This document shows, piece after piece, positions 56,258 to 64,000 of a stretch of DNA of 64,000 bases. The first letter of the stretch is position 1, and every line of letters begins with the position of its first letter. The notes under the pieces were generated by a model. That model had not been told where the DNA came from. It saw nothing but the letters and a program-made list of their open reading frames with translations, and ran no database searches. Source of the stretch: Halomonas sp. 1513 (GTDB lineage: Bacteria; Pseudomonadota; Gammaproteobacteria; Pseudomonadales; Halomonadaceae); contig CP019326.1 in NCBI GenBank assembly GCA_001971685.1, forward strand, positions 558,001 through 622,000, read 5' to 3'. Both the position numbers and the translations under genes were made by a program.

Positions 56258-57727
56258 ATGCTACGTATGGCTCAAGAAGCACTTACGTTCGATGACGTAT
56301 TACTCGTTCCCGGCTACTCTGAGGTCCTGCCCAAGGACGTCAGCCTCAAGTCCCGCCTGACCCGCAACCTCGAACTCAATATCCCCCTCGTCTCATCCGC
56401 CATGGATACCGTCACCGAAGCGCGCCTGGCCATCGCCATGGCCCAGGAAGGTGGCATCGGCATCATCCACAAGAACATGACCATCGCCGGCCAGGCCTCC
56501 GAGGTGCGCAAGGTCAAGAAGCACGAGAGCGTGATCGTCAAGGACCCGGTTACCGTGGGCCCCAAGGCCAAGCTGCAGGACCTGCTGGCGATGGCCGACG
56601 AGTACGGCTACTCCGGCTTCCCGGTGGTCGAGGGCGACGCGCTGGTGGGCATCGTCACCGGCCGCGACATGCGCTTCCAGCCCGACCACAGCGACAGCGT
56701 CGAGGCGATCATGACCCCGCGCGACAAGCTGGTCACCGTGCCGGTGGGCACGCCGCTGTCGGAGATCAAGGTCAAGCTGCAGGAGAACCGCATCGAGAAG
56801 ATCCTGATCGTCGATGAGGACTTCCACCTGCACGGCCTGGTCACGGTGCGCGACATCGAGAAGGCGCGCACCTACCCGTTCGCCGCCAAGGACGCCGACG
56901 GCCGCCTGCTGGTCGGCGCCGCAGTGGGCACCGGCCCCGAGACCCCGGACCGCATCGCCGCGCTGGCCGAGGCCGGGGTCGATGTGATCGTCGTTGACAC
57001 CGCCCACGGCCACTCCAAGGGCGTGATCGACCGCGTGCGCTGGGCCAAGGAGCACTTCCCCGGCGTGCAGGTGATCGGTGGCAACATCGCCACCGCCGGC
57101 GCCGCCGTGGCGCTGGCCGAAGCCGGCGCCGATGCGGTCAAGGTCGGCATCGGCCCGGGCTCGATCTGCACCACCCGCGTAGTGGCCGGCGTCGGTGTGC
57201 CGCAGATCACCGCGGTCTCCAACGTCGCCGAGGCGCTCAAGCCCTACGACATCCCGCTGATTGCCGACGGCGGCATCCGCTACTCCGGCGACCTGGCCAA
57301 GGCCATCGCCGCCGGCGCCAGCACGGTGATGATCGGCGGTCTGCTGGCCGGCACCGAAGAGGCGCCGGGCGAGGTCGAGCTCTACCAGGGGCGTACCTAC
57401 AAGGCCTACCGCGGCATGGGCTCGATGGGCGCCATGTCCCAGAGCCAGGGCTCCAGCGACCGCTACTTCCAGGACAAGGACGCCGGCGCCGACAAGCTGG
57501 TACCGGAAGGCGTCGAAGGCCGCGTGCCCTACAAGGGCATGATGAGCGCCATCGTCCACCAGCTGATGGGCGGCCTGCGCGCCTCGATGGGCTACACCGG
57601 CTGCACCAGCATCCTCGAGATGCGCACCAAGCCCGAGTTCGTGCAGATCACCGGGGCCGGCTTCGCCGAATCCCACGTGCACGACGTGCAGATCACCAAG
57701 GAAGCCCCGAACTACCGGGCCAGCTGA
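56258..57727 (+). CDS. guaB: IMP dehydrogenase
   Basis: 489 aa; IMP to XMP, the committed step of GMP synthesis. TIM barrel interrupted by two CBS domains (~95-205). Catalytic C304 in [13 protein letters not shown]; flap [20 protein letters not shown] (~390-409). The start [13 protein letters not shown] at 56258 aligns with E. coli; a start five codons earlier has no support. guaA follows after 101 nt. Confidence 0.97.
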   Translation: MLRMAQEALTFDDVLLVPGYSEVLPKDVSLKSRLTRNLELNIPLVSSAMDTVTEARLAIAMAQEGGIGIIHKNMTIAGQASEVRKVKKHESVIVKDPVTVGPKAKLQDLLAMADEYGYSGFPVVEGDALVGIVTGRDMRFQPDHSDSVEAIMTPRDKLVTVPVGTPLSEIKVKLQENRIEKILIVDEDFHLHGLVTVRDIEKARTYPFAAKDADGRLLVGAAVGTGPETPDRIAALAEAGVDVIVVDTAHGHSKGVIDRVRWAKEHFPGVQVIGGNIATAGAAVALAEAGADAVKVGIGPGSICTTRVVAGVGVPQITAVSNVAEALKPYDIPLIADGGIRYSGDLAKAIAAGASTVMIGGLLAGTEEAPGEVELYQGRTYKAYRGMGSMGAMSQSQGSSDRYFQDKDAGADKLVPEGVEGRVPYKGMMSAIVHQLMGGLRASMGYTGCTSILEMRTKPEFVQITGAGFAESHVHDVQITKEAPNYRAS

Positions 57728-57828
57728 GCCCAAAGCAGGACTCACTAGCGGCGGGGCAGCGTCAAACGACCCCGCCGCACCCTTTTGTATCCGGCCCGCC
57801 GCCTACGCTGCCAGCAAGAGACGCCCAG

Positions 57829-59403
57829 ATGACCGACATTCACGCCCACAAGATCCTGATCCTCGACTTCGGCTCCCAGTACACCCAGCTGATCGCCCGC
57901 CGCGTGCGCGAGATCGGCGTCTACTCCGAGGTTCGCGCCTTCGATATCAGCGAGGAGGAGATCCGCGAGTACGCCCCCAACGGCATCATCCTCTCCGGCG
58001 GGCCGGAGTCCACCGTGGCCGAGGGCTCCCCCCGCGCGCCGCAGTGCGTGTTCGAACTGGGCCTGCCGGTGCTGGGCATCTGCTACGGCATGCAGACCAT
58101 GGCCGAGCAGCTCGGCGGTGCCGTGGAAGGCTCCAACAAGCATGAGTTCGGCTACGCCCAGGTCACCATCGACAGCAGCGACGACATGTTCCGCGACATC
58201 AAGGACCATGTGGACCACGACGGCAAGGCGCTGCTCGACGTGTGGATGAGCCACGGCGACAAGGTCGCCCGTGCGCCGGACACCTTCACCGTCACCGCCT
58301 CAACCCCGAGCTGCCCCATCGCTGCGATGAGCTGGGCCGAGAAGCACTTCTACGGCGTGCAGTTCCACCCCGAGGTGACCCACACCCTGCAGGGCCAGCG
58401 CATCCTCGAGCACTTCGTGGTTGGCATCTGCGGCGCCGAGAAGCTCTGGACCCCGGCCAAGATCATCGAAGACCAGGTCGCCCGGGTGCGCGACCAGGTC
58501 GGCGACCGCCACGTGCTGCTGGGCCTCTCTGGCGGCGTCGACTCCTCGGTCGTCGCGGCCCTCCTGCACCGCGCCATCGGCGACCAGCTGACCTGCGTAT
58601 TCGTCGACAACGGCCTGCTGCGCAAGAACGAGGGCGGGCAGGTGATGGAGACCTTTGCCAAGCACATGGGTGTGAAGGTGATCCGCGTCGACGCCGAAGA
58701 CCTGTTCCTCGACAAGCTCAAGGGCGTTGCAGACCCAGAAGCCAAGCGCAAGGCGATCGGCAACACCTTCATCGAGGTGTTCGACGACGAGGCCAGCAAG
58801 ATTGAGGGCGTCGATTTCCTGGCCCAGGGCACCATCTACCCCGACGTGATCGAATCCGCCGCCAGCAAGACCGGCAAGGCCCACGTGATCAAGTCGCACC
58901 ACAACGTCGGCGGCCTGCCCGAGACCATGAAGCTCAAGCTGGTCGAACCGCTGCGCGAGCTGTTCAAGGACGAAGTGCGCAAGCTCGGCGTCGAGCTCGG
59001 CCTGCCGTATGACATGGTCTACCGCCACCCCTTCCCGGGGCCGGGCCTGGGCGTGCGCATCCTCGGCGAAGTGAAGAAGGAGTACGCCGACATCCTGCGC
59101 GAAGCCGACGCCATCTTCATCGAGGAGCTGCACAACGCCGACTGGTACCACAAGACCAGCCAGGCCTTCGCCGTGTTCCTGCCGGTCAAGTCCGTGGGCG
59201 TGGTCGGCGATGGGCGCCGCTACGAATGGGTCATCGCCCTGCGCGCCGTTGAAACCATCGACTTCATGACCGCACGCTGGGCGCACCTGCCCTACGAGCT
59301 GCTGGAAACCGTCTCCAACCGCATCATCAACGAGATCAGTGGCGTATCGCGGGTGACCTATGACGTCAGCAGCAAGCCCCCCGCGACGATTGAGTGGGAG
59401 TGA
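57829..59403 (+). CDS. guaA: GMP synthase (glutamine-hydrolysing)
   Basis: 524 aa; XMP to GMP. Class I glutamine amidotransferase with nucleophile C85 ([10 protein letters not shown]) and FHPEV. The ATP pyrophosphatase P-loop [11 protein letters not shown] lies at ~228-238, and the C-terminal dimerisation domain ends in PPATIEWE. The 3' end of guaA is a known integration site for genomic islands in several bacteria; here the following 4.5 kb is accessory. Confidence 0.97.
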   Translation: MTDIHAHKILILDFGSQYTQLIARRVREIGVYSEVRAFDISEEEIREYAPNGIILSGGPESTVAEGSPRAPQCVFELGLPVLGICYGMQTMAEQLGGAVEGSNKHEFGYAQVTIDSSDDMFRDIKDHVDHDGKALLDVWMSHGDKVARAPDTFTVTASTPSCPIAAMSWAEKHFYGVQFHPEVTHTLQGQRILEHFVVGICGAEKLWTPAKIIEDQVARVRDQVGDRHVLLGLSGGVDSSVVAALLHRAIGDQLTCVFVDNGLLRKNEGGQVMETFAKHMGVKVIRVDAEDLFLDKLKGVADPEAKRKAIGNTFIEVFDDEASKIEGVDFLAQGTIYPDVIESAASKTGKAHVIKSHHNVGGLPETMKLKLVEPLRELFKDEVRKLGVELGLPYDMVYRHPFPGPGLGVRILGEVKKEYADILREADAIFIEELHNADWYHKTSQAFAVFLPVKSVGVVGDGRRYEWVIALRAVETIDFMTARWAHLPYELLETVSNRIINEISGVSRVTYDVSSKPPATIEWE

Positions 59404-59449
59404 GGCACGCCTAAGCAGAATGCCTTACACGGCTAAGCTGACCGAGATC

Positions 59450-59482
59450 AAGGGTCTACCAAAAGGTAGGCCCTTTTTCTTT
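59450..59482 (+). terminator. Rho-independent terminator of guaBA
   Basis: AAGGGTCTACC / GGTAGGCCCTT with loop AAAA (one T-G pair), followed by TTTCTTT. It lies 47 nt after guaA. Confidence 0.85.
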
Positions 59483-59668
59483 GCAATCTGTTACCTAGTC
59501 TTGTGTACTGGGCTAAGGTCGCCGAGATGGCCACATATAGCGATAAGCAATTAATACAGGGAGTGTCGAAGGCGGGCATGCAGAGCCATCAGACCATGCC
59601 CACCGGATCCTAGCTGCCGCGTGCAGCGATGCCTTTCAAAATAAAAACAGTACGCAGGGAGAGTGACC

Positions 59669-61045
59669 ATGGAGCGTCCCGATTTCGCCAAACGTGGTGA
59701 TCCAGCCAGGCTGATTCCCGTCGTTGCCGATACCAATCGTGAACAACGTGCGGCCTCGGTACTGCTCGCCGCGCTGCGAGGAGTACATGAGTTCCGGCAG
59801 CAGATGCTTCTTTCACTGGGAGTCCGCGTTGGTAGCCGGGCGGTGTTGGGTGCCTGGACGGAGATCGTGTTGGAAGCCGATCCGGGTGTAGCCAAGAGCG
59901 ACCGCCCAGATGGTCTTATTGTGCTGCAGACCGGTCGCAAGACATGGAGTGCCCTAGTAGAAGCCAAAATTGGCAATGCTGACATTGGCGAGGAGCAGCT
60001 CAAGCAATATCTTCAGCAGGCCAAGAAGCACAAGGTTGATGCGGTCATTACCATCACCAACCAGTTCGTCGCGATACCCTCACATCATCCGGTGAAGGTG
60101 CCAAAATCGATGCTCAAGGGCGTCGAGCTCTATCATTGGTCCTGGATGTATGCGGTGACTCAGGCGACGCTGCTGCTGGAGTCTGGCGAGATCACTTCGC
60201 CCGATCAGCGCTTTATGCTGGAGGAGGTGCTGCGCTACCTCGGCCATGAATCCAGCGGCATCTCTCGTTTCGATAGCATGAACCGCGAGTGGAAGGAGGT
60301 GGTTGGCAAGGTCAAGAGTGGCGCCGTACTGGGCAAGAATACTGAGGAAGTGGAGAACACCGTCTCTAGCTGGCATCAGGAGCAGCGCGACCTATGCCTG
60401 GTAATGAGCCGCAAGCTGGGGCGGCCCGTCAAGCTAAAGCTGGCCCGTGCCCACCGCACCGATCCGGTCAAACGCCTCAAGGACGACTGCGAAGCCCTGG
60501 CCAAGGACAAGGTACTGAGTTGCTGTCTGGAAGTGCCGGACGCCGCTGCCGACTTGGAGGTTACTGCCGATCTCACCAAGCGCACCATCGTTTGTTCAAT
60601 GCGTGTGGTGGCACCGCAGGACAAGAAGCGCAGTACTGCTCGCGTCAACTGGCTAGCCCGGCAGCTAACAAAGGCAGAGCCCGACAGTATGTACATCAAG
60701 GCCGTCCGTCCCGGCCGCGCCGAGGAGACTCAGGCCACTCTTGCCCAAGTAATTGAAGACGCTGCTGCGCTGGATTCTCCAGCGACCACGGTCGTTCCGA
60801 GTGCCTTTGAGGTGTTCTATATGGCCGACCTCGGCCATCGCTTTGCGGGCAACAAGATCTTCATCGAAGAACTGGAAAAGGCAGTGCCGCATTTTTACCA
60901 GCAGGTTGGGCAGCGGCTCAGGGCGTGGGTAGCTCCGCCGCCGAAGCTTCATCGGCGCGATCCGGCCGAGGGAAAGAGTGATGCTGACAAGGATGATATG
61001 GAGCAGCGGAAAAGCGATACGGAAGGGTGGGATGCGGCTGAGTAG
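59669..61045 (+). CDS. Uncharacterised protein with PD-(D/E)XK-nuclease-like N-terminal region
   Basis: 458 aa, no recognised named family. The segment from D81 to E98-A-K100 (DGLIVLQTG ... ALVEAKIG), followed by EEQLKQYLQQAKKHKVDAVITITNQF, has the order of a PD-(D/E)XK nuclease core: acidic strand, ExK strand, helix, hydrophobic strand. The middle (~200-330) is helical and charged and contains GRPVKLKLARAHRTDPVKRLKDDCEAL. The C-terminus is polar and highly charged. RBS AGGGAG before the ATG at 59669. GC is lower than in the flanking housekeeping genes. It lies between guaA and the TIR-like cassette, so a defence-related nuclease is plausible but not shown. Confidence 0.7.
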   Translation: MERPDFAKRGDPARLIPVVADTNREQRAASVLLAALRGVHEFRQQMLLSLGVRVGSRAVLGAWTEIVLEADPGVAKSDRPDGLIVLQTGRKTWSALVEAKIGNADIGEEQLKQYLQQAKKHKVDAVITITNQFVAIPSHHPVKVPKSMLKGVELYHWSWMYAVTQATLLLESGEITSPDQRFMLEEVLRYLGHESSGISRFDSMNREWKEVVGKVKSGAVLGKNTEEVENTVSSWHQEQRDLCLVMSRKLGRPVKLKLARAHRTDPVKRLKDDCEALAKDKVLSCCLEVPDAAADLEVTADLTKRTIVCSMRVVAPQDKKRSTARVNWLARQLTKAEPDSMYIKAVRPGRAEETQATLAQVIEDAAALDSPATTVVPSAFEVFYMADLGHRFAGNKIFIEELEKAVPHFYQQVGQRLRAWVAPPPKLHRRDPAEGKSDADKDDMEQRKSDTEGWDAAE

Positions 61046-61309
61046 CATGCACACCATCTTTAGCGAGATTGGTAGCTCTCCCGGGTGGCCTTCAGTATGC
61101 GTAGCTGTCCCGATGACTGTGGGTGGAGGCACCTACAAACAACGAATTGCGGAGACAGCCTTGGCTTGTTGGGCATCGCAGTATTGGCATTTGCATAGGT
61201 GCATAGGATTGAGAAAAAGGCAGAAATCGACCCGAAGCGGCCATGCTGGCAAAGGCCACAGGCACTCTGCATAACACAACTGTTAGTTTCTCAATGGCAT
61301 GAGGAATCA
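61046..61309. other. Intergenic region; possible degenerate attC/attI ending at 61288
   Basis: 264 nt. It ends with ACAACTGTTAGTT, where GTTAGTT (61282-61288) could be an integron crossover core; CACAACTGTTAG resembles the AAACAAAGTTAG end of attI1. A weakly complementary 5' arm (ACAACGAATTGCGGAG, from ~61138) could make this an attC of ~150 nt. Neither is secure. No integrase gene is present. Confidence 0.3.
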
Positions 61310-62155
61310 ATGAATAGAAAACCGAGAATATTTATAGGTTCTTCTTCGGAAAGTCTTGACGTGGCTGATGCTGTGAACCTCAATCTAGATCATAAGGCCG
61401 AAGTTACTATTTGGAGAAATGGAACCTTTGATCTTTCGAGCAATACCATTGATGCTTTGACAAAAAAAGCTAAGGCAGTGGATTTTTCACTGTTTATTTT
61501 CTCTCCGGATGATATTGCTATAATCCGAAGTAAACAAAAAGCCATAGTTCGTGATAATGTGCTTTTTGAGCTTGGCTTATTCATCGGTGCACTCGGAAAA
61601 GAAAGATGCTTTATTCTAAAGCCGAGAGGAGTTGATCTGCACTTTCCGACGGATCTTCTAGGTGTAACGCCAGCTGATTACGAATCAAACAGATCGGATG
61701 GTGATCTAGCGTCTTCGGTAAATCACGCTTGCGTGCTTATGAAACAGCAAATGGAAAAATTACGTACCGTAGAGCATGTGTCCACTGGTGCCGCACCCCC
61801 AAAGATCAATATCGAAGCTGCCAAGATCAAAGATTTCGACTATTTGGTCCTTGCTCAGCTTTTGGGTACGGCAACATCAGACCCGGAGGGACACATGCTT
61901 TTCCAGCTGAAAAACAACCTGAATGAGCAATCCTATAAAGTGGATTTGGCTATAATTCGTTTGGAGCGAGTTGGTTATATTGAAAAGCGAAACGACTCAG
62001 ATATTAACGGTAACGAGTTTTACACCTACAAAATCACGCCTGAAGGAATTGAGCTCCTTTTTGAAAACGAAGAATTGGCTTTCCCTGCTCAAAAATCTCA
62101 ACTAGCCTTGCCAAGGAAAGCTGAGGACTATTTCGATGACGACATTCCTTTCTAG
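61310..62155 (+). CDS. TIR-like domain protein (Cap12/Pycsar-type TIR) with C-terminal winged helix
   Basis: 281 aa. Residues 5-150 match the TIR-like 'predicted nucleotide-binding' family found as NADase effectors in CBASS and Pycsar: PRIFIGSSSESLDVADAV, then TIWRNGTFDLSSNTIDAL, DFSLFIFSPDD, RDNVLFELGLFIGALG (putative catalytic E87) and LLGVTPADYE. The C-terminal part (~175-265) looks like a winged helix-turn-helix (DYLVLAQLLG ... YKVDLAIIRLERVGYIEKR ... YKITPEGIELL) and could sense nucleic acid or a nucleotide. ATG at 61310 with GAGGAA 9 nt upstream. AT-rich codons contrast with all housekeeping genes. Likely abortive-infection effector; no cyclase is adjacent, so the trigger is unknown. 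Confidence 0.75.
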   Translation: MNRKPRIFIGSSSESLDVADAVNLNLDHKAEVTIWRNGTFDLSSNTIDALTKKAKAVDFSLFIFSPDDIAIIRSKQKAIVRDNVLFELGLFIGALGKERCFILKPRGVDLHFPTDLLGVTPADYESNRSDGDLASSVNHACVLMKQQMEKLRTVEHVSTGAAPPKINIEAAKIKDFDYLVLAQLLGTATSDPEGHMLFQLKNNLNEQSYKVDLAIIRLERVGYIEKRNDSDINGNEFYTYKITPEGIELLFENEELAFPAQKSQLALPRKAEDYFDDDIPF

Positions 62156-62161
62156 GAAAAA

Positions 62162-62268
62162 TGCTAACAATCACAATCACAATCACAATCACAATCACAA
62201 GCAGGGCAACGGCTCCTGCGTTTCGCTTCGCCTGCACCACAAAACCTCGCCGGTGGTGGGCGTTATAT
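62162..62268 (+). other. attC-like recombination site 1
   Basis: 107 bp. It begins TGCTAACAA and ends GGTGGGCGTTATAT, as integron attC sites do (compare the TAACAA...GGGCGTTA ends of the Vibrio cholerae VCR). The interior holds GCAGG...CCTGC pairing around GCGTTTCGCTTCGC. It starts 6 nt after the TIR-like stop codon, and the next gene starts 17 nt after it. The 5' arm is occupied by a hexanucleotide repeat, so the outer stem is imperfect. Confidence 0.6.
62167..62200 (+). repeat. Hexanucleotide microsatellite (ACAATC)5.7
   Basis: Five perfect tandem copies of ACAATC plus ACAA, inside the 5' arm of attC1. Such repeats can change length by slippage. Here that would alter the fold of the attC site or the distance between the two genes rather than a reading frame. 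Confidence 0.95.
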
Positions 62269-62284
62269 CTAAGGAGACACCCTG

Positions 62285-63049
62285 ATGCCTTCGCGTATCT
62301 CTGGACAAGAATTAATCCAGCTTAAGGACGCTATTGTCCAAGATTTCGATTCTTCAAATTGGCGCGAGCTTGGTGCCCTCACCAATATGATTGATGAGGT
62401 CGATAGGCATCCCCGATTGCTGCGAAGCCTCTCTTTTGGCGATCCAGATTATGATGGCTTGGCATTGACCTTTCTGCGAAAAATGATAGGTCAGGAAGAT
62501 GAGAATCTTGACATTGCCCTGAAATATATTCACAAAACATGTGGCGACGCTGGAGAAAACGTTTCTAGTGAAGTAGCACAAGGTCGAAAAATTGTTTTCT
62601 CTCCGACTATCTTCGATGTTCCCAGCGATCCTGTCGATACAAATCTGATCGCCGTCATGATGCCCTTTGACGCATCAATGAACGGAGTGAATATCGCTAT
62701 TGTGGCGGCTGCCCAGCAAGCAGGTTTCGAGTGCCAAAGAGCAGACAACATCTGGGATCATACAACCGTCATCCAAGATGTGTTTTCGCTTATTTTCAAG
62801 TCCTACATCGTAGTGTGCGACTTTACAGGAAAGAATCCTAACGTGTTTTACGAGGCTGGTATTGCACATGCTTTGGGCAAGCATGTCGTTCCAATTACAC
62901 AGTCAGAGCAGGATGTGCCGTTTGACTTAAGGCACCATCGTTTCGCCAAATATTTGAACAACGGTGAAGGCTTGGAGAGGTTGAAAGAGGATTTGGTCAG
63001 TCGTTTTTCCACGTTGGCTAAAAATCGACCTAATTCAGGCTGGATATAA
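62285..63049 (+). CDS. Two-domain putative defence effector: death-fold-like N-terminus + TIR/deoxyribosyltransferase-like C-terminus
   Basis: 254 aa. Residues ~5-88 resemble the small helical effector-associated (death-like) domains that recruit bacterial immune proteins: ISGQELIQLKDAIVQDF, then HPRLLRSLSFGDPDYDGLAL (FGDPDY at 51-56). Residues ~118-245 belong to the nucleoside 2-deoxyribosyltransferase/TIR-like Rossmann group: LIAVMMPFD, AAQQAGFECQRAD, IVVCDFTGKNPNVFYEAGIA (D179, E190), PFDLRHHRF. E190 is the likely catalytic acid for N-glycosidic cleavage of a nucleotide. RBS AAGGAG. The stop codon lies inside the attC2 core. A partner with a matching death-like domain is not in the window. 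Confidence 0.7.
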   Translation: MPSRISGQELIQLKDAIVQDFDSSNWRELGALTNMIDEVDRHPRLLRSLSFGDPDYDGLALTFLRKMIGQEDENLDIALKYIHKTCGDAGENVSSEVAQGRKIVFSPTIFDVPSDPVDTNLIAVMMPFDASMNGVNIAIVAAAQQAGFECQRADNIWDHTTVIQDVFSLIFKSYIVVCDFTGKNPNVFYEAGIAHALGKHVVPITQSEQDVPFDLRHHRFAKYLNNGEGLERLKEDLVSRFSTLAKNRPNSGWI

Positions 63050-63144
63050 CAGGCGAGGCACAGCGATGCCATTTTTAATAGCCGCTCATGGCCGCAATCG
63101 GCTGTCAATTGCCTTGGCTCCGTCATCCCTCGGCGACGTTATTG
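63044..63144 (+). other. attC-like recombination site 2
   Basis: 101 bp from ATATAAC (63044-63050) to GTTATTG (63138-63144). Inner arms are imperfectly complementary (CGAGG/CCTCG; AGCCG/CGGCT around a loop; ATT..TA/CAAT). The stop codon TAA of the upstream gene is part of the first core, a compact arrangement seen in integron cassettes. ATATAAC is the exact complement of GTTATAT at the left end of the same cassette. Confidence 0.55.
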
Positions 63145-63360
63145 GCGATATAACACAATATAACCAAAATACTCCCCATACTGCTCGTACAGCTCGATCT
63201 CCTGCTGATGCTCCTCGACGATGTCCCGTGCGGCGGGGCTCTTGTCATGGGCCTTGAGGAAGGCCCGGAAGAGCTGGTGGAGCCCCTGGCGCCAGCCTTC
63301 AAGCGTCTTGAACTGAGGACGTAAGCCAAAGACGACACTGCTATGTAAGACTTTGTCCAC
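63139..63360 (-). CDS. Hypothetical 73-residue protein, antisense, ending in attC2
   Basis: GTG start, 73 aa, helical and charged (KTLEGWRQGLHQLFRAFLKAH, IVEEHQQEIELYEQYGEYFGYI). Composition is more host-like than the two cassette genes. Its TAA stop is the complement of the TTA in the right core of attC2. No family is recognised and there is no clear RBS. It may be a reverse-oriented gene, a remnant of a longer chromosomal gene cut by cassette insertion, or chance. Confidence 0.3.
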   Translation of the reverse strand: MDKVLHSSVVFGLRPQFKTLEGWRQGLHQLFRAFLKAHDKSPAARDIVEEHQQEIELYEQYGEYFGYIVLYRQ

Positions 63361-63475
63361 TGGTGCTCAGGCTGCATAGGTGTCAGGATGCTATGTTACA
63401 TAATGTCTCTGGCACCCCGCCGCCAAAAGAACGGCGCGCCAGAGCAGCCAGTGAAGGAAGCGCAGGGAACCACCG

Positions 63476-64000
63476 ATGATCCTCAAGGAAAAGGATGCCT
63501 ACAGCGGCGCTGATGAGCGAGGCTACTATGGCCACAAGCAGGAGCAGGAGGTGGCCTTTCACCTGCGCCGAGAGTTCGGCGACAGCGAGCAAGTTCGCAT
63601 CATCCACGACCAGGTGATCGAGCACGGCGGCGAGCGCGCCCAGATCGACCACCTGGTGATCCACCCCTACGGCTTCATCATCATCGAATCCAAGAGCATC
63701 GTTGGTGAAGTGCAGGTCAACGCCGAAGGGGAGTGGTCTCGCAGCTACAAGGGCAACTGGACCGGCATACCCTCACCGATTCGCCAGGCAGAGCTGCAGC
63801 AGGACCTGCTCAAGGCTCTGCTGCGAGACCATGTGGAACAACTGCTGGGCAAGCTGTTGGGCATCCAGACGCAGATTGGCGGCCGTGAGTGGCGCACCCT
63901 TTGCGCCGTTTCCAGCACCGCCATCCTGCATCGCGAGAAAATGCCGAAGGACGTGGCCGACAAGGTGGTAAAGACCGAGTTCGTGGCCAAGAAAGCGAAG
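63476..64000 (+). CDS. NERD-domain nuclease-related protein (3' end outside window)
   Basis: 175 codons to the right edge. The NERD domain (~residues 18-130) has E23/E25 in HKQEQEVAFHL, D58 in AQIDHLVIHPYG and E71-S-K73 in IIIESKS, the (D/E)...D...ExK pattern of the restriction-endonuclease-like fold. AGGGA precedes the ATG at 63476. NERD proteins occur in defence islands and on mobile elements; composition here is GC-rich. Further domains may lie beyond the window. Confidence 0.82.
   Translation, partial: MILKEKDAYSGADERGYYGHKQEQEVAFHLRREFGDSEQVRIIHDQVIEHGGERAQIDHLVIHPYGFIIIESKSIVGEVQVNAEGEWSRSYKGNWTGIPSPIRQAELQQDLLKALLRDHVEQLLGKLLGIQTQIGGREWRTLCAVSSTAILHREKMPKDVADKVVKTEFVAKKAK

Larger units (their letters stand above)
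61283..63138 (+). mobile_element. Two consecutive integron-type gene cassettes without integrase (CALIN-like)
   Basis: Cassette 1 (61283-62262) is the TIR-like gene plus attC1. Cassette 2 (62263-63138) is the death-fold/TIR-like gene plus attC2. Cassette 2 begins TTATAT and its own attC starts ATATAAC. On circularisation this gives GTTATAT facing ATATAAC, a perfect complement, the structural hallmark of a mobile cassette. Cassette 1 begins TTAGTT and its attC starts TGCTAAC (GTTAG/CTAAC pairing). Genes sit within 8-27 nt of the cassette ends and lack separate promoters. Base composition is clearly more AT-rich than the chromosome. No intI is in the window. Confidence 0.55.

Noticed and set aside
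59404-59668. attL of a genomic island at the end of guaA
   Set aside because: The guaA 3' end is a known island site, but no second copy of the terminal bases and no integrase could be found inside the window.
62167-62200. The ACAATC array as a CRISPR or iteron
   Set aside because: The unit is 6 bp with no spacers and there are no cas or rep genes. It is a simple microsatellite.

Overview
The window is GC-rich, densely packed gammaproteobacterial chromosome. Gene content and order (alaS-lysC-csrA-tRNA, smc-zipA-ligA, a complete ccmABCDEFGHI operon, glrK-qseG-glrR, guaB-guaA), a Na+-pumping oxaloacetate decarboxylase and many tripartite tricarboxylate transporter (TTT) genes fit a halophile of the Halomonadaceae (Halomonas-like). 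This assignment is inferred from gene content, not from a database search.

Layout. 1-8.3 kb: end of alaS, lysC (with a probable internal start), csrA, tRNA-Ser(GCT), two identical tRNA-Arg(ACG), dusC on the minus strand, then oadGAB. 8.3-23.5 kb: an accessory organic-anion uptake region of three complete TTT systems (TctA/B/C), two nearly identical pairs of short CHR ('chromate') transporter halves, a YwrD-type gamma-glutamyltransferase-like hydrolase and a fumarylacetoacetate-hydrolase-family enzyme. These form two minus-strand operons that share a 30-bp upstream element. A GntR/FCD regulator is divergent from the second operon. 23.5-32 kb: yigZ, a LexA-like S24 protein without a DNA-binding domain but with its own SOS box, then the cytochrome c maturation operon. 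32-48 kb: smc, zipA, ligA, yheU, mnmC, yciI, rnm, yciO, an ion channel, a CYTH protein and a PhoU-like/Pit phosphate pair. 48-59.4 kb: argA, an intergenic region that appears to encode a ~360-nt structured RNA behind a sigma-54 promoter, then glrK-qseG-glrR, xseA, two envelope/stress genes, guaB and guaA. 59.4-64 kb: an accessory, partly AT-rich stretch after guaA with a PD-(D/E)XK-like protein, a TIR-like protein, a death-fold-like/TIR-like protein and the start of a NERD nuclease.

The two most unusual signals are these. (1) The TIR-like and following genes at 61.3-63.1 kb look like integron gene cassettes without an integrase. Each is a single gene followed by an attC-like palindrome, and the ends of cassette 2 are perfectly complementary, as expected of a circularised cassette. 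(2) The intergenic RNA at 49.75-50.11 kb has a 5' three-way junction starting where the sigma-54 promoter predicts, GGA motifs in tetraloops as in CsrA-sequestering RNAs, and a strong terminator. It occupies the position that glmY holds in enterobacteria. The CHR/TTT/YwrD cluster is the third point of interest, because a CHR pair beside a YwrD-type hydrolase is also found in Bacillus subtilis.

No CRISPR array, rRNA, IS element or prophage was seen.
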